Source: Kalmanozyma brasiliensis GHG001
Lineage: Eukaryota > Basidiomycota > Ustilaginomycetes > Ustilaginales
DNA length: 64,000 bases
Reading direction: 5' to 3'
Assembly (NCBI RefSeq): GCF_000497045.1
Contig: NW_015961990.1
Coordinates: 310,001 to 374,000, forward strand
The notes beneath the pieces are model-generated. The model did no database searches and was not told the DNA's origin. It worked only from the letters and a program-made list of their open reading frames with translations. The position numbers and the translations under genes were made by a program. Below are positions 37,619-46,900 of the stretch, piece after piece (the first letter of the stretch is position 1; each line of letters begins with the position of its first letter).

Positions 37619-40527
37619 GGTATCCATGCCGAATGGACGCCTCAGCGTGACAGTCCAACAAGTCATTTTTGCGACCCAGACTTCTCAGCACCCAACCAGC
37701 ATCACAGGCAGAAGAGCTTGAACGGAAACTCACCTTCAAGCAGAGTCTCGACCGGCTTGGCCGATTCGGCTCCAGGTCCTTGCGCTCGATCGGGCGAATC
37801 GGGCTCCATCGCAGCAGTTGGCCGGATGCGGGGTAGACATGCTAGATCGGACGGTACAAGCCCAGCTCAGCATTGGATCACGACATGATCAACCGCAGCT
37901 CGCGCCACGGTACAACCATCGTCATGCAGACATACATACACAGGCTTGACATATCAAGCCGCGGCACGGACATGGCCGCTACGGGTCACCGCGGGGAGGT
38001 GAGATGCAAAGTCTGGACCGGGCTTCAAAGCCCGCAACGCAGTCGGACGCAGCTCTGCGCGGTAAAATTAAAGCTCAGCTTTGAGCGCGTGATTCTGATG
38101 ACAGAGCCTTTATCCATGCCGACAGCGACCGGCTCTGGTCGAGTCGCTGGGCAAACCACTTTTGTGGCGGGTTTGCCGCGCTATTTCCAGCCGAAAGTAT
38201 CAGGCTGAGTCTCGGATGTTGTCGGCCAATCAACGATAGAACGCAGTCCTGCGCGGTGCAGCAGCAGTGTGCGAAACGATTGTGCGCGCTTCATTGTTCG
38301 TACTGTAACGCGCCGAAAGCGGCTTGTGGGCTGAGATGAGCGCACATGAATGAGCCTGTTTACATTTGTACCGTGGCTTGACGGACGCAGACAATAGAAC
38401 TGCTCGTCGATTGCTACACCTGCTACGTACGCGATGTGCTTGCTCGTTTGTGACCAGCGGCAACACGAGACAGGACGAGGCGGGACGAAGCTCTGCTCGC
38501 CTTGTCAAGGTACCATAGATGCACAAACGCTAACCGAACTCGAATCCGGGCTCCGTGATGTTCGGCCCAGCCGAACGGCAAGTCAAAGACAGGGTCTGGA
38601 CCCGACCGCTTCGAGAATAACAAATTATATCACTTCGAAGTGTATTCACAAGCTCAGTTTTGAAATTGGCGATTTTCGAGGTGCATCAAGTTGAATTGGG
38701 GCGGCGTCCCAAGAATTTGGCAAGACATCGGAAAGCCGTCGGGGAACGGAAGCACCCAAGGTTGGGCCCATGAGGCTTGTCAGCCATGTGCTCACATGGC
38801 CAGGCCCCTTTGTGGTCCCTGGGGGCCGCTTGCATTGGTCAGTGATGCCACCGCGTGACTGTCAGCCGATCCAAGATAGCGACGCATCAAGTCATCGAAT
38901 ATGGCCACACACCAATTCTCGGTTCTTGCAATCGAGGCTGGCTTGCGTGAGACCATCTTCTATTGATAGAATGTCCCTCTGGCAAGACGATCGAAGGACA
39001 GGAAGACAGCCGTGCCTGGCGAACTCACCACACATCAAGGTCGACTGTGGTTGTGCAGCAGCCACATGAGCCGTGGCTGAGTGGTCCATTGTGTGTGCAG
39101 CGGGAGCGGACTTATTCAAACCCAAAGCCATGTTTGGTCTGGGCCTTGTTTTCTCCGCGTGACAATGATGGGGCTGAACCATAAGAGGCCAGCGAGACAC
39201 GCGCCAACACAGTTCTAAAAATGGTGTATTTTTGAGTGGTTGCGCGTTGCAGTGCGTTGCATTTGCCGTCATACGGGCTTCCATTAGTTTTATATGTTTG
39301 TTTTCCAGAAGACAGACGGAGAGTGAGTGAGATTTGCAGCTGCACAAGGCGACCGAAGCGAGCTGATCAACTGTCAAACAAGAAGAATCATCTGATTTCT
39401 GAGAACCAAGCACAACGCCTGTCTTTGTTGCTCGCACTGCTTGCAGCTCGGCTTGCCATTCAAAGCGCTGTGCAAACACGAACCGAAATCTTGACTCTCT
39501 TTTGACACGAGGGCGCCTTTCCTCCATGCAACTCAGCATTGTCTGACTGGTGTGCGCTCGTCCAGAAGCGCCTCTCTTGACGTTCATGCTCGATCCAATT
39601 TGATTCGCCGCCATCATCTCCGCCTTCCCTTTCCACAAAACCTTGTCCTCTGCTTTGCCGCCCTTTCTTGTAGCTTGACGCTTCTCGACTCGCCTACCCC
39701 TCGCTTCCATTCGAGTCCAGCGGTTGTTCGACCACACTGCTCCCGCCCTTGCATCGAGATTCGACCTTATGCAATCCATTGTTCCTTCACCTCGCCCGTT
39801 CCGATTCTACGGTACGCTGACCACACCTGAATCTCGCATTCTCTCGCCTCCTCCCCCATTGTCTATCAGGGCCCAGGGCCTGGATCCTCCCGGCCTCTGC
39901 GGCGTCTCTCATGTGGGCGGACTCCGCTCTGCCCGCCTCTGCCAACCTTGTTGCCCTTCCCGCCTCCGCATCACCCTCTGCCTCTTGCCAGCGCTCCCTT
40001 TGTCTGCTCCTCCTTTGACTTCCACGATGCTCCTGCTCGATCGGATCCTTCTCTCTCGCGGTACACATCCACACTAGACTGCCTCATCCGGGGACCGTTC
40101 CATACCCCATGGCCTTCTACCACAAGACCAAACATTCTGCGGCCTTTCATCCATTCGCCGCTTTTCATTGTGTACCCTTTACCGCTACTCTGCAAATGTG
40201 CAACGTCTAAGGGTACCGTGATCGTCTCTGCTCTTCATGGACTGCTTGGTGGGCTGTCTTGTTCGCCTCCTCCCCACATCCTGTCAACCATCTTTGGTAC
40301 CATCACTTCTCTTTACATCACCACCACCACCCTTCATCTCTCGAACAGTTAGCACCAGCGTCCTCAGCTCTCGTCATCTCTTCTTGATCGACACTTGATA
40401 CATTGCTACATTGCTTCGCAAATCACCACCACCATCGACGCAGCAGGTCGCATCGCAGCGACCTAGTTTCACCATTACCGCCATCCTCTCTTCGCACCAG
40501 CTGTCTAGCTGGTCGCACGCCCTTCCG
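37619..40527. other. Large gene-poor region with long pyrimidine-rich leader of the velvet gene
   Basis: At 2.9 kb this is the widest gap in the window. The left half (37619-39500) has lower GC and no coding signal; a 295-codon open frame on the minus strand (38892-39779) has no domains and odd composition. A small hairpin CGGGCTT-CA-AAGCCCG lies near 38020. From about 39560 to 40527 the plus strand is strongly pyrimidine-rich with CCTCC, CTCTC and CACCACC runs. It carries several upstream ATGs, including one opening a 53-codon frame at 40237-40398. This resembles the long leaders of developmental regulators. Confidence 0.45.
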
Positions 40528-42063
40528 ATGGATGATGATCGGTACTACGACAGAGGTAGCCAGCTTCGCATCTCTGCTCGTCCTCCTTCCTACCCCGCAC
40601 CTCGCGGCTATGAGTCGTCCTACGCCTATCCGCAGTATCCAACTCACCAGCAGCCGTACTATCCGGCACCCTCGCAGCAGCGCGCTGCACCACGCGATGC
40701 CGAGTGGGCCTACGCCTCGTCGTCGCGCTCTCCCCCCGTCGACGTGCCTGGCCCCTCCCGCCAGGCGGTGAGCTACCGACCTCGTCCCGAACCCGTTGCT
40801 GCGCCGGCACCCACCCCTGGTCTGCCTTCCCGATCAGAATGGCTCGTCCTTCCCTCCGTCTCCCACGCCCTGGGCCAGTACAACGATCGTCGACGCTCCG
40901 ACCCGCGCTTCTCTCTCGTCATCCGTCAACAACCGCGTCGTGGTCTGGCCATTGGCAACAGCCAAATGTCCCTCCGCACCGCTCGCTCGGTCCCCATCGA
41001 CCCCCCACCCGTCTGCGAGCTCCTCATCGACCGTTCTGGTGACGAACAGCTGCTTTCCCTCCCCGAAGTGTTCATCCGCGCCCAACTAGTCCGCGGCGAT
41101 GCACCCACCGAAGAGTGTCTCCCTGATGCACGCCGTATCGAGCCTCTCGTAGGAGACACCCTGCAATCGCCCTTCAACTCGCGCATCGACACGCGCGAGG
41201 ATCAGAGCTTTTTCGTCTTCAAGGAGCTCGGTGTGCGCAATCGCGGCGTGTACCGGCTGAGGTTCGATCTGTTCGATCGTGTCGGAGCGAGGGTGTTCAA
41301 GATCGCCAGCGTCTACAGCGACGCATTCGAGGTGCAGGAGCGAAGGAAGCACCCTGGGTTGGGTGCGAGTAGTGCCTTGATGGACGCGCTGGTGGATCGG
41401 GGGATGAAGTACAAGTTGCGCAAGGCGAACGACAAGGCGAACCCGAAGAAGCGCAAGTCTCCGGAAGATTTCTACTACGGAGACGAACGGGCGAGTCAGG
41501 GGAGGAGACAGAGTTATGCAGGTGGCGAGTACCCGGGGCCTCGGGAGATGATTAGGCCGATAGCGCAGCGCCCCGGGTCGAGCGAACGCGAGGGTGGATA
41601 TGGCGAGATGCTCCCTCCTCTTCGCGCGCAGGGCCAAAGGCTCTCCCCGACCTTCGCAGCAAAACCACCCCAACTGCCCTCCCTCACACGTCTCGCTCCT
41701 CCTCAGCGCATCTACTCCACCCCCTCCCCGCTTCCACCCCACCCCTCCCTGTTCGACAACCGCACACTCTCCCCCTCCGAGCGACCCGCACTCGAGTTCC
41801 GCTCCTCCTCCTCCTCCTCCGTCACCACCACGTCGAGTGCCGAGCGCCTCGCGTCGACACCGACGAGTTCGACAACCGACACGCCGTTCGTCTCCACCTC
41901 GGCCGCGATGGGCCTCGGTCTGCAGGGCAAAATGAACAACCCATCCCAGCGAAACGGATCACCTGCTTCAGCAACGAGTTCGGGTTCCGGTGAGGGTAGA
42001 CCCACACTACCCCCAATTTCGAGCCTCTACACCCCTCAGGCTAGACGGCCGTCTGCGTATTAG
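40528..42063 (+). CDS. Velvet-domain transcriptional regulator
   Basis: The ATG at 40528 gives 511 residues (MDDDRYYDRGSQLRIS); the frame upstream has no ATG. Residues about 115-292 form a velvet domain. Key segments are RRSDPRFSLVIRQQPRRGLA, PIDPPPVCELLI, FVFKELGVRNRGVYRLRFDL, FDRVGARVFKIASVYSDAF and FEVQERRKHPG. A basic stretch (KYKLRKANDKANPKKRKS) after it is a likely nuclear signal. The rest is Ser/Pro-rich disorder. Velvet proteins (VosA, VelB, VelC, VeA) bind DNA as homo- or heterodimers and control development, secondary metabolism and spore maturation; smuts have several. Which subfamily this is cannot be decided by eye. The long leader suggests post-transcriptional control. Confidence 0.92.
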   Translation: MDDDRYYDRGSQLRISARPPSYPAPRGYESSYAYPQYPTHQQPYYPAPSQQRAAPRDAEWAYASSSRSPPVDVPGPSRQAVSYRPRPEPVAAPAPTPGLPSRSEWLVLPSVSHALGQYNDRRRSDPRFSLVIRQQPRRGLAIGNSQMSLRTARSVPIDPPPVCELLIDRSGDEQLLSLPEVFIRAQLVRGDAPTEECLPDARRIEPLVGDTLQSPFNSRIDTREDQSFFVFKELGVRNRGVYRLRFDLFDRVGARVFKIASVYSDAFEVQERRKHPGLGASSALMDALVDRGMKYKLRKANDKANPKKRKSPEDFYYGDERASQGRRQSYAGGEYPGPREMIRPIAQRPGSSEREGGYGEMLPPLRAQGQRLSPTFAAKPPQLPSLTRLAPPQRIYSTPSPLPPHPSLFDNRTLSPSERPALEFRSSSSSSVTTTSSAERLASTPTSSTTDTPFVSTSAAMGLGLQGKMNNPSQRNGSPASATSSGSGEGRPTLPPISSLYTPQARRPSAY

Positions 42064-42216
42064 ACACTGTATTCTTAGACATTCAATATATCCCTTGCAG
42101 CTTCACAGACATGAATGTGCACAGACCGAACGATGAGCATCATGAATAGACTAGCCGTTCAGAGCACTGAAACATGAACAAAGCGGTGTCGCCAAACGGA
42201 ATTCGCGATCCATCCA

Positions 42217-43425
42217 TCAACTCCCCCTCGACCCCACCCGCACCTTCCCCTCTCGCATCGCAGACCTCTTCACTTCCCTCAACAATCCCTCCAACCGCCC
42301 CAACTTCAGGTTAACACTCGCAATCCTACCCATGATCCTGCTCGCCTCACCCATCATCGACTCATCCCTCTCGCCCGCCCTAAGGCATCCGTCGATCTGC
42401 GCTTCCACTCTACCAAGCAACTCGGCGAGGGTCTCGTGTGCACCCTTCTGCTCGACCGTATTGCCCTTGTATCCATTGCCGACGCATTTTTTGGAGCCGA
42501 AGACGCACCAGTCGCACCTGCCGTTTTGCGGGTCCCTCGTTTTGCCGTTCGGTCTGATGCCGGCGCCAAACGTGCAGTGCAGGTTGCGATTGCGGCACTC
42601 GACGCAGCCGGTTGGGTGAGAATGCATCCCGCGCTCCAGGGGCAGGTCGAGGGTGGGAAAGTCCTTGTAGCTCACGCGCGTGACGCCGGGCGGTACGACG
42701 AAGCGCCGTTGTCGTTGCAAGCTGAGCGAGTCGTCTGTCGGGCCTGAGAAGGCGTATCCGGCCGGCGCGCGGTGGCAGTATGATCCGCGGCGCGAGATGG
42801 CTGCGGTGAAGGCGCGACGGGGGCGGATCAATGGCAATGCCCTGCCCGACACCATCGAGAGTGAGGATCGGCGCTTTGCCGTGCTCGAGACGGTGCGTGG
42901 AGGTGCTGCGTTGCTGGTCCTCGTCGCCTTCGACGTTGTCGCGTGCGGACGCTCTACGGAGCTTGACGAGGCACCGACTCGCTCGATGCTCCCACCGGTC
43001 GTGCTTGTGTCCTTCTCAGCTGCTGCATTCGACGCATCAATGCCAGCACTGGCCGTCGGTAGTCGCTTGAAGCTAGGCATGTTGATATAGGTCGGTGGAT
43101 GTGCGATCTGCCTCTTGCGAGACTCAGCAGGAGCCGGTTTGGCCAGCGTGGATGTCGAAGCATGTTGACTCCCTGATCGTCCCGCCAAACACGTCAGAGC
43201 ACTGGACGACTTGTTCTTGCCAAGTGGCAGACGCCTCCCATTCGATATCTGGAGGCCACGACCGAAGCGACAACTTCGACAATTGTCGGTGATTTTCCTG
43301 TATGCGTTGCGCCCCTGGAAGCGCTCAACAGGCAGCATGAGGTGGCACGATTGGCATCGGCGCTTTGCTGCGACTGACGGCATCGAATTGCCATCAGCAG
43401 GCGAATTGCTTCGGTGAGGAACCAT
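42217..43425 (-). CDS. Unrecognised protein with two cysteine modules, one Zn2Cys6-like
   Basis: One exon encodes 402 residues. Module 1 (residues 24-52) is CQSC - 21 residues - CRSC, a zinc-ribbon-like pair with a basic, aromatic middle (ERFQGRNAYRKITDN). Module 2 (274-314) has C274, C277, C284, then 19 residues, then C304, C307, C314: each half is C-x2-C-x6-C as in fungal Zn2Cys6 clusters, but the loop is longer than the usual 5-12. Between them is a basic Ser/Thr-rich linker (about 60-240). The C-terminal 75 residues are helical with heptad leucines (ETLAELLGRVEAQID, RIASVNLKLGRLEGLLREVK), suggesting a coiled coil for dimerisation. This looks like a DNA-binding regulator, but no family is recognised. 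It converges on the velvet gene with 153 bp between stops. Confidence 0.75.
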   Translation of the reverse strand: MVPHRSNSPADGNSMPSVAAKRRCQSCHLMLPVERFQGRNAYRKITDNCRSCRFGRGLQISNGRRLPLGKNKSSSALTCLAGRSGSQHASTSTLAKPAPAESRKRQIAHPPTYINMPSFKRLPTASAGIDASNAAAEKDTSTTGGSIERVGASSSSVERPHATTSKATRTSNAAPPRTVSSTAKRRSSLSMVSGRALPLIRPRRAFTAAISRRGSYCHRAPAGYAFSGPTDDSLSLQRQRRFVVPPGVTRVSYKDFPTLDLPLERGMHSHPTGCVECRNRNLHCTFGAGIRPNGKTRDPQNGRCDWCVFGSKKCVGNGYKGNTVEQKGAHETLAELLGRVEAQIDGCLRAGERDESMMGEASRIMGRIASVNLKLGRLEGLLREVKRSAMREGKVRVGSRGS

Positions 43426-43948
43426 GATGGAAGTGTCGGGTTGTAAACGCGGGAGAGTGTGCTAGGATAGATGGTTGATGAGGGAAGCTTTGGCAGAATG
43501 ACTGAACGACGTCTTGAAGGAAAAGAAGCAAGCGCAGGGACTTGGCTGCCTACAGAAGACACGGACGTGAATCGTCGGGCTTGGCTAGCGTGGTTACAAT
43601 CGCAACGGTCGACTCAGCCAAGTTCCGCGTCGAGGCCCGAGCGCACTCGATCAACACTTGACCACGCGCCTCCTAGGCGCTCACTTCATCTCATTTGCTT
43701 TCGTGTGGCCCCGCATGGAATGACTCGCACTGCGCATAGAATGTGATCTTAGCACGTGTGACTTTACGAAAGGATCCCTGACTTCATCTGTATGCAGTTG
43801 AATATGGTCACCATGCATCGTTGTCACGCTTGCAATCGAAAATGCAACGTCCCCTTGCGTTCGCCTTTTCTGGCCCTTCACAGACGCAGCCGCATCACAA
43901 GATTCTCCAAATCGTATACAGTCAATTGCAATCCAAACATGAACAGAT
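43426..43948. other. Intergenic region between xanthine dehydrogenase and cysteine-module gene
   Basis: These 523 bp hold the xanthine dehydrogenase 3' end and the promoter of the minus-strand cysteine-module gene. A CACGTG core occurs near 43754. No gene is recognised. Confidence 0.4.
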
Positions 43949-46900
43949 TTACGAGATGCTAACGAAAAACGGCTTTTCTCCTTCCTTCCTTGGTGTGGTC
44001 TCCTGAGCCAGTTTCACCAGCGGGTCTCCAATGGCCACTCGGATCCTCTCGGCCGTGGCAGGCGAGATCAAATGGAACGAGTCCTTCAACGCATCCCCCT
44101 GTACCTCGTCGTACTGCACTCTTGCCGCGCTGATGGCCTGTTTGAGCGCAAAGAACACGGTGCTACCCAAAAACAGCGGTGGTTCGCCGATGCCCTTGCT
44201 CGACTGGATCGTGCCGAGGTGCTTGTTGTGTCTCGCCACGGCTGGGTTGGACGGGTCCTGGACTTTGAGGAACGACACGCGCATGTCGGTGGGCGTGTCG
44301 AGGAAGGCAGGAATCTTGTAGTTGCCTGGTCCGCGCGTTGCCAGTTGGCCGTTGTTCATGTAGAGCGTCTCTTCCATGGTGAACAATCCGAAGCCTTGCG
44401 TGAACGCGCCTTCGATCTGACCCACGTCGATCGAGGGGTTGATCGACCGCCCAATGTCCATGTGCACATCGGCACGAACGATGCGATGATCACCAGTGAT
44501 CGTGTCCAACTCCACCTCTGAGATCGCCACGCCCTGGGTGAAGTAGTAGAACGGCAAGCCCGTTCCGTCTTTCCAGTTGTACCCGATACCCGGTGTGCGG
44601 TAGTGACCGATCGCGCTCAGCTGCACGCGGTTGAAGTATGCGGCGTGCACAGCATCCTTCCACGCCTCGACTCCCGCCAACCCTTTGGCGGCCGCATCCT
44701 GACGGAATTTAGCGAGTGACTCGTTCAGCTGCACACACGCGTTCTTCAACGCCATACCGTTGAGATCGGACGAAGCCGACGCGGCCGTTGCGGACGTGTT
44801 GGCCGCCTGCGCCGTGTTGGTCTCGGTAAGATGCACCATCGACACGGGAATGCCGAGCTCCGTAGCCACCACCTGCGCCATCTTCGTATGCAGGCCCTGG
44901 CCCATCTCCGTCCCGCCGTGCGAGAACAGCACGCTGCCATCGTGATGGTAGATGTGCACCACGCCGTACGCCTGGTTGAGGAAGATGGCGGTGAACGAGA
45001 TGCCAAACTTGGTCGGAATCATCGAGAGGCCGCGCTTTCGGTAGCGATGGGTCGCGTTGAACTCGTCGACGGCCTTGGTGCGTGCTTCGAGCTGACCGGA
45101 GCGCTTGAGCTGCTCCCACAGCGTCGGCACGTTCCAATCGACCAGCTTCTGCTTGAAGTGCGTCTCGTCGTTCTCCTGGTACAGGTTGGCCTCGCGCATC
45201 TGCTCGGGTCGCATGCCGAGCACGGCGGCTGCCTTCGTGACAAAGTCTTCCGTGAAAAACATGCCCTGCGGACCGCCAAAGCCGCGGAAGGCGGTGTTTG
45301 ACATAGTGTTGGTCTTGCAGATGTAACCTTCGACGTGCAGATGCGGGATCTGGTAGCAGTTGTCGATGTGGAACATGGCACGTTCGAGCACAGCCTGCGA
45401 CAGATCCTGACTCCAACCGCCGTTGTTATACACTTTGGCATGCAATCGCTCCAGCTTGCCAGAGGCGCTGAAAGCGAGCTTCCACTTGCACAAGAACGGA
45501 TGACGTTGCCCGGTCGTAAGCATGTCCTCATCGCGGTCGAGCATGACGCGCACCGGTCGACCGAGCTTCTTGGCCGCCAGCGTGAGCGGAGCTGCAAAGG
45601 CAATCGTGCGCGACTCTTTACCTCCAAAGCCACCGCCCAAGCGCTTGACGCGCGTCACGACACGGTTATTTGGAATGCCCAGGATGGACGCACAGAACAC
45701 CTGCGTCTCGGACGGGTTCTGCGTCGACGAGATGACCTCGATCTCCGAATCTTCCTTGCCCGGGATGACGAGACAGGCATTGGTTTCGAGATAGAAGTGC
45801 TCCTGACCACCCATGCGCGTCTCGCCTTCGAGGACGTGGTCGTACTGCGCCCAGCCTTCGTCCGACGAGTCGCCGCGATGAATCACGGGCCGCGGCGGGA
45901 AGAACTTCTCTGCTGCAATAGCCTCGTCGATGGTGAGGATATGCGGCAAATCCTCGTACTCGATCTTGACCTTGTGTGCGGCGGCCTGAGCGTTGCGCTT
46001 GGTGTCAGCGACGATAATACCGATGATCTGACCCACGGTGTAGACCTTGTCTTCGGCAAAGAAGGTTTCGTCCATCGAAGGAGGATTCCACTTGTTGCTT
46101 CCGCCTTCGGGGATGTCCTTGTGCGTGATAAAGTCGACGACGCCGGGCATCTGCAGCGCCTCAGTGGCGTCGATGTTCTTGAGTACGGCGTGCGCGCGCT
46201 GGGACAGCACAAATCCAGCATGCAGCTCATTGGCTACAGGCGGCATGTCGTCGATGTAGACCGCCTCACCCGTCACCTGCTTGAGCGCTGACAGGTGTGG
46301 GATCGAATCGCCGACCGGCTGCTTGATGACCACATCCTCCAGGTCCTGCTGGCCGGACGTGACAGGTCGCTCGACCGTGCTGGTGGCGAGCTCCTCAAGA
46401 TCAGGCAACGACGCCAGTGCCGTGGCGAGCTTGGGCAACCCAAGTCTGGGAGCAGCAAGGCCCCAGAAGCGGGTCAAGAAGCCCAGCGCCAGCGTCTTGC
46501 GGAAGACGGGCATGCCACCAGGCACTCCGTACGACAGCGGGAAGTCTTTCTTAGCCAGCACCTGCAGTGCTTCGCTCAGCGTCTCAGGTTGACTGAATGT
46601 CTTGCCTACCAACAACTTCTCGACCTGCTTACTCTGCATCGTCGTCGGGCCCATACCACCAAAGGCCAGCGTCGCATCGATGATCTTGTCATCACGCACC
46701 GACACACGCAGACAGGCGTTGACGATCGCAATGTCGTCGTCCTTTCGCTTCGACTGCTTGAAAGCCTGGATCACGCTGCCGGCGTCATCAGACCAGGGCA
46801 CAAAGAGCTTGGTAATGACAGCGCCGGCGGGCAACGCAGTTTTGCGGTAGCCGAGGAAGAACTCGCGCATGTTGACCGACTTTTCCTCACCGGATGTCGT

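Noticed and set aside
38530..38580. B-box-like ACTCGAATCC
   Set aside because: No matching A box or cloverleaf in the right distance on either strand.
39060..39130. Possible tRNA-Ser-like sequence (GTGGCTGAGTGGTC and ATTCAAACCC)
   Set aside because: The A-box and B-box resemblance is superficial; no acceptor stem or anticodon arm can be paired.
38892..39779. 295-codon open frame on the minus strand in the large gap
   Set aside because: Composition is unlike the real genes, there is no domain, signal or conserved motif, and the right part overlaps the pyrimidine-rich leader of the velvet gene.
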